Below, piece by piece: positions 44,428-54,037 of a DNA stretch of 64,000 nucleotides. Each line of letters starts with the position of its first letter. Within the stretch, counting starts at the first letter, position 1. The notes beneath the pieces were generated by a model, which was given only the letters and a program-made list of their open reading frames with translations, had not been told where the DNA came from and ran no database searches. A program made the translations under genes and the position numbers. The DNA comes from an uncultured Actinomycetes bacterium (lineage in GTDB: Bacteria > Actinomycetota > Actinomycetes > Nanopelagicales > Nanopelagicaceae), in contig CAILHY010000010.1 in the NCBI GenBank assembly GCA_903834145.1, positions 62,001-126,000 of the forward strand, read 5' to 3'.

Positions 44428-45395
44428 TGTTTACATTTATCGCTCGACGCTTTGCTGCGATGATTTTTGTACTCACCTCAATTTCGATACTGGTTTTCTT
44501 TATCTTCTTTGCAACTCCAGGTGTAGATCCGGCCGCACGTATTGCCGGTCGTAACGCAGACCAACAAACCTTGTTGCAGGTGCGTCATTCCTTCGAACTC
44601 GATAAACCTCTTCCATTTAGATATATATCAATGATGCGCCACTTGTTTGTGGAGAGAGATCTGACGTCGTATGTAAATCGTGGCGCAAAGGTAATTCCGC
44701 AACTTTCTCAGGCGATCCCTGCCACCTTCTCTCTCGTTATTGGAGCTGCGATTTTATGGCTCTTCGCTGGAATTTTCTTTGGAGTTTTGGCTGCCAGCTC
44801 TAAACGCAAATGGATCGATCCGACTATTTCATTCTTGGGAATAGTGGGGATTTCTCTGCCCGTTTATTGGTTGGGCGAAGTTGTTAACTTGATTACTCAA
44901 TCCAAACTGCACCATTCTGTTTTCCGATGGGTTCCACCGCTGGGTTATGTAGGGCTCTCGGATAACCCCTGGCAATGGTTCCTGCATCTGATTTTTCCAT
45001 GGCTCACGTTGGCTGTGCTGTATGCCGGAATTTACGTGCGCGTCTTGCGCAACGAAATCATGGTTGTTATGGGTGAGGATTACATCAAAACCGAGCGAGC
45101 AAAGGGCGCAAGCGAAAAGAGAATTCTTTACAAACATGCAACCCGAATGAGTTTAATGACGATAGTTTCACTCTTCGGGCTAGATTTTGGCGCCCTAGTT
45201 GGTGGTTATGCCCTTTTGACTGAAGTTGTTTTCGGAATTCAGGGAGTCGGAAAACTCACCTTCGATTCACTTCAAAACTTTGACCTGCCGGTAATCATGG
45301 CCACGGTTATGTATTCATCATTTTTCGTCGTTTTCATGAACGCATTGGTAGATGTTCTCTATGCCGTACTAGATCCGCGGGTGCGACGTGCCTGA
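44427..45395 (+). CDS. ABC transporter permease, DppB/OppB type
   Basis: A 322-residue membrane protein starting MFTFIARRFAAMIFVL, as DppB proteins do, with six predicted helices. The EAA loop is GEDYIKTERAKGASEKRILYKHATRMSL and the ending [17 protein letters not shown] is conserved. It is fused translationally to its neighbours: TAATG with the upstream permease and an 8-bp overlap with the ATPase downstream. Confidence 0.94.
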   Translation: MFTFIARRFAAMIFVLTSISILVFFIFFATPGVDPAARIAGRNADQQTLLQVRHSFELDKPLPFRYISMMRHLFVERDLTSYVNRGAKVIPQLSQAIPATFSLVIGAAILWLFAGIFFGVLAASSKRKWIDPTISFLGIVGISLPVYWLGEVVNLITQSKLHHSVFRWVPPLGYVGLSDNPWQWFLHLIFPWLTLAVLYAGIYVRVLRNEIMVVMGEDYIKTERAKGASEKRILYKHATRMSLMTIVSLFGLDFGALVGGYALLTEVVFGIQGVGKLTFDSLQNFDLPVIMATVMYSSFFVVFMNALVDVLYAVLDPRVRRA

Positions 45396-46362
45396 AAAAC
45401 TACTCGAGGTTAGGAACCTTAACGTTACCTTTGAGACGCGCCGTGGCGATGTCCGCGCAGTCAACGACCTCTCATTCTCCCTAGGTAAAGGTGAAACTCT
45501 GGGCATTGTCGGCGAATCCGGTTCTGGTAAGTCTGTTTCGATGAACGCGGTTATGGGGCTACTGCGCGATAGCAATGTGAAAATTTCAGGAGAAGTTTTT
45601 TTTAATAGTCAGGATTTGTTGAAGCGAGATGACGAAGCAATGCGCTCCATTCGTGGCAAGGAGATTGCCATGGTCTTTCAAGATCCAATGACCGCCCTTA
45701 CTCCGGTGTATTCAGTCGGCTGGCATATTGTTGAGCAGATTCGTCTGCACACTCAACTCAGCAAGAAGCAGGCGCATAAGCGCGCCATTGAAATACTGGA
45801 TGAAGTTGGAATTCCTGATCCAGCTCGCCGAGTAAATCAATACCCTCATGAATTCTCTGGAGGTATGCGCCAGCGAGCAATTATTGCGATGGCTCTAGCG
45901 CTCAATCCATCCCTTCTCATTGCCGATGAACCAACTACCGCTTTAGATGTCACGATTCAGGCGCAGATACTGGATCTCCTTAAGCGTTTACAAAAGCAAC
46001 ACAATTCCTCAATCATCATCATTACTCACGACATGGGTGTTGTTTCTGAAATTGCTGATGAAGTATTGGTCATGTATGCCGGACGCCCGGTTGAACGTGC
46101 ATCCAAGAAAACACTTTTCGCCCACCCTCAACATCCTTACACGCAAGGACTTATGAATTCAGTGCCCAGAGTTGATCGACCACGATCTGAACATCTTGAG
46201 GCAATTCCCGGACAACCGGCTTCGCTTTTGAACTTACCCCAAGGTTGTGCATTTTCTATTCGTTGCTCGAAGGTGCACGATGCTTGCGCGCAAGTGCCTC
46301 TCTTTAAAGCTGATGATTCCGGTCATGGCACTGCGTGTTTCTTGGTGGGTGATCCTTCATGA
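45388..46362 (+). CDS. ABC transporter ATP-binding protein, DppD/OppD type
   Basis: A 324-residue ATPase with Walker [10 protein letters not shown], signature FSGGMRQR, Walker [13 protein letters not shown] and the H-loop IITHDMGVV. The C-terminal oligopeptide-transporter extension contains [16 protein letters not shown], a cysteine-rich segment seen in DppD proteins that may bind an Fe-S cluster. The start is a GTG inside the end of the permease gene, and the stop overlaps the next ATG (ATGA). Confidence 0.95.
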   Translation: MPEKLLEVRNLNVTFETRRGDVRAVNDLSFSLGKGETLGIVGESGSGKSVSMNAVMGLLRDSNVKISGEVFFNSQDLLKRDDEAMRSIRGKEIAMVFQDPMTALTPVYSVGWHIVEQIRLHTQLSKKQAHKRAIEILDEVGIPDPARRVNQYPHEFSGGMRQRAIIAMALALNPSLLIADEPTTALDVTIQAQILDLLKRLQKQHNSSIIIITHDMGVVSEIADEVLVMYAGRPVERASKKTLFAHPQHPYTQGLMNSVPRVDRPRSEHLEAIPGQPASLLNLPQGCAFSIRCSKVHDACAQVPLFKADDSGHGTACFLVGDPS

Positions 46363-47327
46363 GTACCCAGAAAGTTATTCTCTCCGTAAATGCACTTTCT
46401 AAGAATTATGAATTGGGGTCGGCATTTTCTCGGGGCAAGGAAGTAGTCCATGCAGTCGAGAACATCAATCTTGAGATCGTTGAAGGTGAAACTCTAGGAA
46501 TTGTTGGTGAATCAGGATGCGGTAAATCTACGTTAGGTCGGATGATCGTTCGCCTGGAAGAGCCGACTGCCGGCGAAATCATTTTCGAGGGGGAGGATCT
46601 AGCAAAACTTTCCAACAAGAACCTTCGTAGTATGCGCAAACGTCTACAGATGATTTTTCAGGACCCTTACGCATCGCTCAATCCACGACGCCAAATCGGC
46701 AAGATCGTTGAAGAGCCTCTTCGCGTGCACGGAGTTGACAAAGCAGAACGCGAGAAAATCGCTAAGGACTTGCTCCGACGCGTGGGACTTGATCTTGAGG
46801 CCTATGAGAAATACCCTCATGAATTCTCTGGGGGTCAACGCCAACGTGTGGTTATTGCACGGGCGCTTGCCCTGAGCCCTCGCCTAGTCGTAGCGGATGA
46901 ACCAGTTTCCGCATTGGATGTTTCTATTCAAGCTCAAGTGCTCAATCTCTTTAAAGATTTGCAGAAGGAATTTAATCTGACTTACATTTTCATCGCGCAT
47001 GACCTTGGTGTTGTTCGCCATGTGTCTGATCGAATTGCGGTCATGTACCTCGGTAAATTAGTGGAGCTTGCACCCGCCGATGATCTTTATGAATCACCTG
47101 CGCATCCATATACAAAGGCACTTCTTTCGGCGAACCCTCGTATGAATTCTGATGACAAGACCGAACGCATTATTCTCAAGGGAGATATTCCTAATCCGAT
47201 TAATCGCCCAAGCGGATGCGTTTTCCACCCACGTTGTCCAAAGATGCAAGATCTCTGCAAGTCTGAAAGCCCAGCCCTTATTCAGATCGGTGACCGACAG
47301 GTTGCTTGTCATTTTCCAGAAAACTAA
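46359..47327 (+). CDS. ABC transporter ATP-binding protein, DppF/OppF type
   Basis: A 322-residue partner ATPase with Walker A GESGCGKST, signature FSGGQRQR, Walker B LVVADEPVSALD, and the C-terminal extension GCVFHPRCPKMQDLCKSE. It starts by an ATGA overlap with the DppD-type gene. The downstream FmdA paralogue begins 12 bp after its stop with an AAGGAG site, so it is part of the same operon. Confidence 0.95.
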   Translation: MSTQKVILSVNALSKNYELGSAFSRGKEVVHAVENINLEIVEGETLGIVGESGCGKSTLGRMIVRLEEPTAGEIIFEGEDLAKLSNKNLRSMRKRLQMIFQDPYASLNPRRQIGKIVEEPLRVHGVDKAEREKIAKDLLRRVGLDLEAYEKYPHEFSGGQRQRVVIARALALSPRLVVADEPVSALDVSIQAQVLNLFKDLQKEFNLTYIFIAHDLGVVRHVSDRIAVMYLGKLVELAPADDLYESPAHPYTKALLSANPRMNSDDKTERIILKGDIPNPINRPSGCVFHPRCPKMQDLCKSESPALIQIGDRQVACHFPEN

Positions 47328-47338
47328 GGAGACATCTC

Positions 47339-48259
47339 ATGGAGCAACCCACCGTTAAAATCAGCAAAGATCAACATATTTGGGCATACGAGGCAAATAT
47401 GGCTCCAGTTGTAAGCGTTGATCCCGGGACTGTTATTGAAATTGAAACGTGGGATTGTTTTACGGGCCAAGTACAAACTGAAAGCGACACCGTTGAAAAG
47501 TTAGATTTAGCACGAGTGAACAGTGCAACAGGTCCAATTGCTGTCAAAGGCGCAGAGCCAGGTGATTCACTTTCGGTGACACTTGTAGATATTCGTCCAG
47601 ATCGCAAAGGCGCTGGAATGTGTATCCCTGAATGGGGACAACTCATTCACAAAGTGAAGTCACCGACAACACGAATCTTTAGAGTTGAAGATGGCATTGT
47701 GCACATGAATGAAAATGTTTCATGGCCATCGCGTCCAATGTTTGGTGTGATCGGTGTAGCCCCAGCAAGTGGATCCATTCCGACCTTTGAAGCCAATCGT
47801 CATGGTGGAAATATGGATGACAATATGAATGGCATCGGCGCAACGATCCACCTTCCCGTTTTTCAACCGGGGGGACAATTAGCAATCGGCGACATGCATG
47901 CATCGATGGGCGATGGTGAAATTTCTGGTACTGGCGTAGAAATAGGCGGAAGCGCAATCATCAAGGTGGATCTCATCAAAGGCAAGGCCGGAGGATGGCC
48001 TATCACCGAGACTGCCGACTCATGGATCACTCACGGAACAACTGCTGACAGCATTGATCAGGCTCTTCAAAATGCATGCGAAGAAGCAGCGAAATTATTA
48101 GTCGATGAGTGGGGATTCACGATCGAAGACGCCTTCATCTTTCTCTCCGTTGCGGGAGATTTGGGGATTGCTCAATATTGCCATCCATCGCCAGGAAGCG
48201 TGATTGCAAAGATGAGGGTGCCAAAGACCTCGGCGACGCCTCACCCCTTCAAAAGGTAG
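47339..48259 (+). CDS. Acetamidase/formamidase family protein (copy 2)
   Basis: A 306-residue FmdA-family amide hydrolase, clearly paralogous to the reverse-strand gene at 40624-41556. Both share RHGGN/KHGGN-x-DDNMNGIG, GDMHASMGDGEI and DEWGFTIEDAFIFLSV-type segments. The start at 47339 has AAGGAG at a 6-8 nt distance. It is the last gene of the dipeptide-type ABC operon, so import and hydrolysis are expressed together. Substrate preference between formamide, acetamide and larger amides is not visible in sequence. Confidence 0.92.
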   Translation: MEQPTVKISKDQHIWAYEANMAPVVSVDPGTVIEIETWDCFTGQVQTESDTVEKLDLARVNSATGPIAVKGAEPGDSLSVTLVDIRPDRKGAGMCIPEWGQLIHKVKSPTTRIFRVEDGIVHMNENVSWPSRPMFGVIGVAPASGSIPTFEANRHGGNMDDNMNGIGATIHLPVFQPGGQLAIGDMHASMGDGEISGTGVEIGGSAIIKVDLIKGKAGGWPITETADSWITHGTTADSIDQALQNACEEAAKLLVDEWGFTIEDAFIFLSVAGDLGIAQYCHPSPGSVIAKMRVPKTSATPHPFKR

Positions 48260-48273
48260 TTTAGAATCTTGAA

Positions 48274-48756
48274 ATGAGCTCGCTTCCGATTCGATCCGAA
48301 ATTCTTGACACTGGCAATTTCGCGATTAAGTCTGCGCGCATTGTAGTCAATGCACCCGCAGCAAAGATCTTTGAGATTCTGACAAGTCCGAAACGACATC
48401 AAGAAATTGATGGATCAGAGACTATTCAAGCAAACTTCAGTGGCCCTGACCGACTTGTACTTGGATCTAAATTCGGGATGCAGATGCACCTCGTGATTGA
48501 CTACAAGATTCTAAATACGGTTGTGGAATTTGCGGAGAATGAACTCATTGCTTGGCGCCATATTGGAAGATGGCGTTGGCGCTACCAACTTAAATCACTG
48601 TCACCGACATCTACCGAAATCACTGAAACTTTCGATGCATCGGACATTCCTTGGATCTGCACGCTATGGCTGAAGGTTCGAAAGGCTTATCCGTGGACCC
48701 AGATGGCGATTGCTAAGTCGCTGGTGCGGCTTAAGGAAGTTGCTGAACGCTCATAA
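48274..48756 (+). CDS. SRPBCC (START/Bet v1-like) family protein
   Basis: A 160-residue protein with the helix-grip fold pattern. A strand comes first (SARIVVNAPAAKIFEILTSPKRHQEIDGS), then long strands with AWRHIGRWRWRYQLKSLSPTSTEITETFD, and a C-terminal helix (MAIAKSLVRLKEVAE). Members bind hydrophobic ligands or act as cyclases; no specific function is evident. It has its own TAGAAT box 6 nt before the ATG despite being only 14 bp after the amidase gene. Confidence 0.82.
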   Translation: MSSLPIRSEILDTGNFAIKSARIVVNAPAAKIFEILTSPKRHQEIDGSETIQANFSGPDRLVLGSKFGMQMHLVIDYKILNTVVEFAENELIAWRHIGRWRWRYQLKSLSPTSTEITETFDASDIPWICTLWLKVRKAYPWTQMAIAKSLVRLKEVAERS

Positions 48757-48821
48757 GTGCTCGGAATTAAAATTCTCGCAATCTTTCCTAACCTTGAGTC
48801 GTTTGACGTTAATATCCCTCC

Positions 48822-49940
48822 ATGAGTTCCTTCCCTCCATTCTTGAATCCCGATGCCCTGTCGTGGCGCTTTGTATCGAAAAGAAATTGGGCACCGGTCT
48901 TTCATGCATCCATTCCAGGATTCGCTCAAAGCCCGCTCATTTCTCTCCCTCTGCTTGCACAGGAATTGGGGGTCGGAAGTATTCACGTCAAGAACGAATC
49001 TTCTCGCCTTGATCTGCCTGCGTTCAAAATACTTGGAGCATCGTGGGCAATCGCTAGAGTCTATGGAGAGAAATTAGGAATTCCTGATTCAGAACTGACT
49101 TTCTCAAAGATCAAGGAGAAGGCACATCTCAGTGGTATTTCCTTGTTGGTTGCCGCTACCGATGGCAATCACGGAAGAGCGGTTGCACGAATGGCTATGT
49201 ATTTAGGTTGCAAGTCAGAGATATTCATTCCTTTTGGAGTAAGCCCGGAAGCAATTGCTGCGATCAAAAGCGAAGGCGCCGACGTTCATGCAACTAATTC
49301 ATCTTATGACTTTGCAGTTGATAGAGCCCGTGAGTTTGCAGAATCCATTCCAGGTGCTGTTCTCATTCAGGACACTTCATGGGAAGGCTATGAAGAAATC
49401 CCGCAATGGATTGTTGAGGGATATCAGACTCTCTGCGCCGAAATTGATGAGCAAATGGGCGAGCAATCGGTGGATCTGGCAGTGATCCCAGTAGGTGTGG
49501 GATCGCTAGCCCATGCCGTTGTAGCCCACTATCGGGGAGCATCTGCATCGCATCCGGTCCTGGTATCTGTGGAACCTACGGTTGCCGCCTGCCTACTTGA
49601 GTCTCTTCACAAGAATGTACGTACGAGCGTAGATACATCACCAACGATTATGGCTGGGCTTAACTGTGGAACACCTTCAGAGGCAGCGTGGCCATTACTG
49701 CGAGCCGGGATAAGCGCATCCGTGGCTGTTGATGATCAGGAATGCGCGCAATCGGTGAGGGAGCTGAACGCAAACGGCGTGGACTCAGGCCCATGCGGTG
49801 GTGCAACGCTTGCGGGGTTGCGAACACTTCTTTCTGATGAAGGCGCTCGTAAGCAATTGGGTATCAGTAGCACATCACATGTGGTGCTGATAAATACTGA
49901 AGGTTTCCAAGCAAATCCACTCCCGAAGGAATATTCATGA
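48822..49940 (+). CDS. PLP-dependent enzyme, diaminopropionate ammonia-lyase-like
   Basis: A 372-residue fold-type II PLP enzyme. The Schiff-base lysine is K69 in RLDLPAFKILGASWA and the cofactor phosphate/Asn motif is ATDGNHGRAVARMA. These two motifs are those of diaminopropionate ammonia-lyase rather than threonine deaminase. It would convert a 2,3-diamino acid, or Ser/Thr as side activity, to pyruvate plus ammonia. TAATAT lies 6 nt before the ATG. It overlaps the M20 peptidase gene downstream (ATGA), a pairing that suggests degradation of an imported acylated amino acid or peptide. Confidence 0.87.
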   Translation: MSSFPPFLNPDALSWRFVSKRNWAPVFHASIPGFAQSPLISLPLLAQELGVGSIHVKNESSRLDLPAFKILGASWAIARVYGEKLGIPDSELTFSKIKEKAHLSGISLLVAATDGNHGRAVARMAMYLGCKSEIFIPFGVSPEAIAAIKSEGADVHATNSSYDFAVDRAREFAESIPGAVLIQDTSWEGYEEIPQWIVEGYQTLCAEIDEQMGEQSVDLAVIPVGVGSLAHAVVAHYRGASASHPVLVSVEPTVAACLLESLHKNVRTSVDTSPTIMAGLNCGTPSEAAWPLLRAGISASVAVDDQECAQSVRELNANGVDSGPCGGATLAGLRTLLSDEGARKQLGISSTSHVVLINTEGFQANPLPKEYS

Positions 49941-51070
49941 GTGAAGTCGTAGATCTGCTTGCCGAATTAGTCAGTATCGATTCCTCGAATCCCGATCTTG
50001 TCTCTGGCGCGGCTGGTGAAGCCGCCATCGCGCATTTTATAGAGAAGTGGTTTGTTGCAAATGATTTTGAAGTACACCGCCTAGAAAGGCACCTTGGACG
50101 ACCTTCCATTGTGGGAATTTCTCGAGGTAGCGGTTTGGGAAAAAGCCTGATGCTCAACGGTCATATAGATACGGTCTCGCTGGGAAGTTATGAAGGAGAT
50201 GGTCTAGATCCCGTAATTACCGACGGGAAGATGTTTGGACGTGGAACTTTTGATATGAAAGGGGGCATTGCAGCAATGATGGTCGCTGCTAAAGCAGCGA
50301 AACTCGCCGGCCATCGCGGCGATCTCATTGTCGCCTGTGTTGCCGATGAAGAAGCTGCAAGTTTTGGTACTGAGGAAGTTCTCGAAAAGTTTCTCACCGA
50401 TGCTGGCTTAGTAATAGAGCCCTCGTATCTTCAAGTAACGATGTCGCATAAAGGTTTTGCTTGGTTTGATGTCGTCATACATGGACGAGCAGCACATGGA
50501 AGTAGACCAGAACTTGGTGTCGATGCGATAGCTAAAGCGGGACATTTTCTTGTTGCACTTGAAGAATACGCACGAAGACTTGCTAACAATCCAGATCCCA
50601 TACTTGGCCCCGGAACTGTTCATGCCTCCCTTATCGCCGGAGGCGAGGAAGCCTCAAGTTATCCGGCACAATGCACGATCACTTTGGAACGACGAACTGT
50701 TCCTGGCGAAAGTTCTCGCGTAGTTGAGAGTGAATTGAAAGAGATTCTTGATGCCCTCGCATCTTCCGTTAAAGATTTTTCTTACACTTTGATTCCGGGT
50801 CTGGCACGAGACTCGTTTAAAGCAGATCCCGAATCAGAAATTGCAAAGATAGCCGTACGTCACCTTGGGGATGCACTGGGTCATGCACCGGTAATTCGTG
50901 CTGAGCCTTTCTGGACTGATTGCGCATTGCTAGATCAAGCGGGGATCCCATGTCTACTATTTGGAGTTGATGGGGATGGCGCACACGCGGCGACTGAATG
51001 GGTCACGTTGGAATCTTTAGAAATAGTTACCCAAACATTGACGAAGATAGTGTTGGATTACTGCAAATGA
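49937..51070 (+). CDS. M20 family metallopeptidase (ArgE/DapE/acetylornithine deacetylase-like)
   Basis: A 377-residue di-zinc hydrolase. H76 and D78 lie in LNGHIDTVSLGSYEGD, the bridging Asp in GRGTFDMKGG, the catalytic Glu pair in VADEEAASFGTEE, and the lid/dimerisation domain in the middle. It removes acyl or peptidyl groups from amino acids. It is translationally coupled on both sides, to the PLP enzyme upstream and the acetyltransferase downstream. That supports a small catabolic operon for an N-substituted (di)amino acid. Confidence 0.92.
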   Translation: MSEVVDLLAELVSIDSSNPDLVSGAAGEAAIAHFIEKWFVANDFEVHRLERHLGRPSIVGISRGSGLGKSLMLNGHIDTVSLGSYEGDGLDPVITDGKMFGRGTFDMKGGIAAMMVAAKAAKLAGHRGDLIVACVADEEAASFGTEEVLEKFLTDAGLVIEPSYLQVTMSHKGFAWFDVVIHGRAAHGSRPELGVDAIAKAGHFLVALEEYARRLANNPDPILGPGTVHASLIAGGEEASSYPAQCTITLERRTVPGESSRVVESELKEILDALASSVKDFSYTLIPGLARDSFKADPESEIAKIAVRHLGDALGHAPVIRAEPFWTDCALLDQAGIPCLLFGVDGDGAHAATEWVTLESLEIVTQTLTKIVLDYCK

Positions 51071-51537
51071 TCATTCGCGAAGCAGTGCTTGGTGATGAGG
51101 GTGCGATCATGCACCTTATTCACGAGTTGGCCATTTATGAGAAAGCCCCTGAAGAAGTCTTTGCAACAGCGGAGGATATTCGTCATTCTCTCTTCCAAGA
51201 GCACCCCGTTGCTTTCTGTCATGTTGTCGAAGTTGATGGGCAGGTAGTAGGGATTGCGCTCTGGTTCTTGAACTACTCCACCTGGCTGGGCAAGCCCGGG
51301 CTCTATCTCGAGGATCTGTTTGTCTTAGAAGATCACCGTGGACACGGGTACGGGATGGCGCTGCTAAAGAAATTGGCCGCGATCGCAGTAGATCGTGGCT
51401 ATGACAGGTTCCAATGGTGGGTATTGGATTGGAATCAACCATCCATTGATCTATATAAAAGAATGGGTGCCGAGCCTATGGATGAATGGACCACATTTCG
51501 TTTGAGCGGGGATGCACTTCGAAAGTTCGCGCAATAA
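51067..51537 (+). CDS. GNAT acetyltransferase, diamine/thialysine (SSAT-like) type
   Basis: A 156-residue acetyltransferase resembling spermidine/spermine or thialysine N-acetyltransferases. Diagnostic stretches are FLNYSTWLGKPGLYLEDLFVLEDHRGHGYG (substrate loop plus acetyl-CoA motif) and WVLDWNQPSIDLYKRMGAEPMDEW near the end. The ATG at 51067 overlaps the M20 stop as ATGA; the frame extends upstream but lies inside the M20 gene. A diamine-type substrate would fit the diamino-acid enzymes upstream. Confidence 0.88.
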   Translation: MIIREAVLGDEGAIMHLIHELAIYEKAPEEVFATAEDIRHSLFQEHPVAFCHVVEVDGQVVGIALWFLNYSTWLGKPGLYLEDLFVLEDHRGHGYGMALLKKLAAIAVDRGYDRFQWWVLDWNQPSIDLYKRMGAEPMDEWTTFRLSGDALRKFAQ

Positions 51538-51551
51538 GGAATGATGGAGAT

Positions 51552-52046
51552 ATGCCAGAAGCCCAGCCCTTGGTCATATTGCGACCATACCAAGAGAATG
51601 AATTCGAGCAAGCTTGTGTAATTCGTGAAATTACCAATCCAGAAAAGAGAGAAAAGTTTCGAGATCGTTTCATGCTCTCGGGCAAATGGTTTGATCACTA
51701 CTTGCATTTGGCAATTGAGGCGGATGGAGTTTTGGTAGGGGATATGCAACTTCGTCATTGTGATTTCACAATGCCCCCAGGAGCACTTCATATGGGGCTT
51801 GAATTAGCAGAAGATTCGCGCAAGCATGGAATTGGAACCCAAGCCCTAAAGGCGGTGGCTCACTATGCTTTTAGCGAAGGGCATCACCGCCTTGAAGGTT
51901 CAACCGCACAGGAGAATGTGGGGATGCGGAAAGCATTTGAAAAAGCCGGATGGAAGTTCGAGGGAATTCTTCATGATCTCTTTGTGGAGGATGAAAAGCC
52001 GGTCGATTACTATTCCTACGCAATCACCAAGTTTGATACTAATTAG
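51552..52046 (+). CDS. GNAT acetyltransferase, RimJ/RimL-like
   Basis: A 164-residue acetyltransferase. It has the beta-bulge and CoA-binding region LHMGLELAEDSRKHGIGTQALKAVAHYAFSEGHHRLEGSTAQENVGMRKAFEKAGWKFEGIL, as in RimJ/RimL-type proteins and many small-molecule acetylases. The ATG at 51552 has GGAG immediately upstream and lies 14 bp after the preceding GNAT stop. The substrate is unknown. Confidence 0.85.
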   Translation: MPEAQPLVILRPYQENEFEQACVIREITNPEKREKFRDRFMLSGKWFDHYLHLAIEADGVLVGDMQLRHCDFTMPPGALHMGLELAEDSRKHGIGTQALKAVAHYAFSEGHHRLEGSTAQENVGMRKAFEKAGWKFEGILHDLFVEDEKPVDYYSYAITKFDTN

Positions 52047-52048
52047 AC

Positions 52049-52612
52049 ATGGAATTGTCAGATTACATTGAACCAATAATCTTTGGTGAAAGAATTGAGC
52101 TACATCATATTTCACCGCTTCGTTTGGTCACTTTATTAGAATCCCCAGAAGAACAATCAATCTATGATAATCGAACCTATACGAACCCTTACAGGGTTCT
52201 GATCGATGACAAGGGCCCTTTGGCGTGGAGAGTTCCCCAAGTAATGGCTGATGAGTCCTCAAATAAATGGTTTATGCGCTGGATAGTCTTACAAGAAAAC
52301 CAAAAAATTATCGGCAGCACGAGTTTTCACCGGGTACCTGATGAAAATGGAATGATTGAAATCGGACTAGGCATCGATGAGCGCTTCCACAATAAGGGTT
52401 TTGGATATGAAGCAGTAAAAGGTATGTGGGAGTGGGTCAGCAAAGACCCCTTAGTAAAGATACTTCGATATACGGTTAGTCCAACAAATCTTGCCTCTAT
52501 CGCACTCATCAATAAATTTGATTTTCCCAAGATCGGTCAACAGATAGATGAAGAAGATGGGCCAGAAGATATTTATGAATTGAGCGTTAACGAATTTCTA
52601 GACAAGTTGTGA
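52049..52612 (+). CDS. GNAT acetyltransferase, RimJ/RimL-like
   Basis: A 187-residue acetyltransferase, third in a row. The core is IIGSTSFHRVPDENGMIEIGLGIDERFHNKGFGYEAVKGMWEWV (acetyl-CoA loop NKGFGYEA), then SPTNLASIALINKFDF. It starts 2 bp after the previous stop. Its base composition is noticeably more AT-rich than its two neighbours, which may mean separate acquisition. Substrate unknown. Confidence 0.83.
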   Translation: MELSDYIEPIIFGERIELHHISPLRLVTLLESPEEQSIYDNRTYTNPYRVLIDDKGPLAWRVPQVMADESSNKWFMRWIVLQENQKIIGSTSFHRVPDENGMIEIGLGIDERFHNKGFGYEAVKGMWEWVSKDPLVKILRYTVSPTNLASIALINKFDFPKIGQQIDEEDGPEDIYELSVNEFLDKL

Positions 52613-52765
52613 CGATGAATGAGGGATCACTCTCACCGTAATGTCTTGCAGGTCACTAATTACACGCTCGTAGTATGCATTTTTCGCACTGAGACGAGGG
52701 TCATGGCAAATCGACCTCACTTGATAACCACTCGAGAGTAGAGTGAAAAATGTCAAGGAGGACAG

Positions 52766-54037
52766 ATGAGAAACTTACTCATACTCGGTGGCGGCACAGC
52801 TGGAACTATGGTTGCTACTAAATTGCGGAGAAATCTTAAGAAACAAGACTGGACGATCACAATCGTTGATCGCGATACCCAACATATTTATCAGCCAGGG
52901 TTGCTTTTTCTGCCCTTTGGCGGATACACCCCAGAGCAGATCACCAAAGACCGCAGGAGGTATTTACCTGCGGGCGTTGATTTCGTGATGGCCGACATCG
53001 ACAAAGTTGAACCAGAAGCAAATCGTGTACTCCTTAGCGATGGACGCATCTTGCTCTATGACTATTTGGTTATGGCCTCAGGTACAACACCTCGTCCTGA
53101 TCAAACTACTGGCATGGATGACCCCAAGACTTGGTATAAGAGTGTTTTTGATTTCTACACTCTGGAGGGGTCCAAAGCTCTTCGCGGCGCTCTGAAAGAT
53201 TTCAAGGGTGGTCGTTTGGTAATTCACATTACGGAAATGCCTATTAAATGCCCTGTCGCCCCACTTGAATTCGCTTTTCTTGCAGATGCCTACTTTGAAG
53301 ACAAAGGTATGCGCGACAAAGTGGAAATTATCTATGTGACTCCATTGGAGGGGCCATTCACAAAGCCTGTATGTTCCAAGGAACTTGGGTTCATGCTCAC
53401 GGATAGAAAAATCAAATTAGAACCCGATTTCGTCATCGAACACATTGATCCAGACACAAAGACAATGGTCTCCATGGATGAACGCGAAATTCCATTCGAT
53501 CTACTAGTGACGGTGCCACTCAATATGGGCGCGGATTATGTTGGTCGATCCGGAATGGGCGATGAATTGAATTACATCCCCGTGGACAAGGAGACCTTCC
53601 TTTCTAAGAAATATAAGAATGTTTTTGCGGTGGGGGATGGTTCTGATATCCCTGCCTCCAAAGCTGGTTCTGTGGCTCACTTTGCGATCGATCTCTTCTC
53701 GGAGAATTTCGTGGATTACGTTGAAGGTCGTCCTATGACACACAATTTCGACGGTCACGCTAATTGTTTTATTGAGTCTGGCCATGGAAAAGGATTGCTG
53801 ATTGATTTCAATTACACGACGGAACCTCTCAAAGGAAAGTTCCCTTTACCTGTGATTGGACCGATGCCGCTACTGGCAGAAAGTCGACTCAATCACATGG
53901 GTAAATTAGCTTTTCGTTGGATCTATTGGAACATGTTGATGAAGGGCCGATGGATTCCCATCCCTGCCTTGATGTCGATGAAAGGAAAGATTCAAATACC
54001 AATTACGGAGAAAGTTGAAGAACATGCCAGTCATTGA
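52766..54037 (+). CDS. Sulfide:quinone oxidoreductase-like FAD enzyme
   Basis: A 423-residue flavoprotein with the N-terminal FAD motif GGGTAGTM (residues 8-15), the second FAD motif NVFAVGDGSDIPASKAGSVAHFAIDL, and the redox cysteines C162 (MPIKCPVAPLEF) and C334 (HANCFIE). This pattern is that of SQR, which oxidises sulfide and passes electrons to the quinone pool at the membrane. A strong AAGGAGG precedes the ATG. It is followed by a DsrC/TusE-like and a DsrE-like gene in one operon, which supports a sulfur role over a plain NADH dehydrogenase. Confidence 0.9.
   Translation: MRNLLILGGGTAGTMVATKLRRNLKKQDWTITIVDRDTQHIYQPGLLFLPFGGYTPEQITKDRRRYLPAGVDFVMADIDKVEPEANRVLLSDGRILLYDYLVMASGTTPRPDQTTGMDDPKTWYKSVFDFYTLEGSKALRGALKDFKGGRLVIHITEMPIKCPVAPLEFAFLADAYFEDKGMRDKVEIIYVTPLEGPFTKPVCSKELGFMLTDRKIKLEPDFVIEHIDPDTKTMVSMDEREIPFDLLVTVPLNMGADYVGRSGMGDELNYIPVDKETFLSKKYKNVFAVGDGSDIPASKAGSVAHFAIDLFSENFVDYVEGRPMTHNFDGHANCFIESGHGKGLLIDFNYTTEPLKGKFPLPVIGPMPLLAESRLNHMGKLAFRWIYWNMLMKGRWIPIPALMSMKGKIQIPITEKVEEHASH

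Noticed and set aside
52613-52765. Regulatory RNA or small gene upstream of the sulfide:quinone oxidoreductase
   Set aside because: No stable hairpin, inverted repeat or ORF was found beyond the Shine-Dalgarno; it is treated as ordinary promoter DNA.
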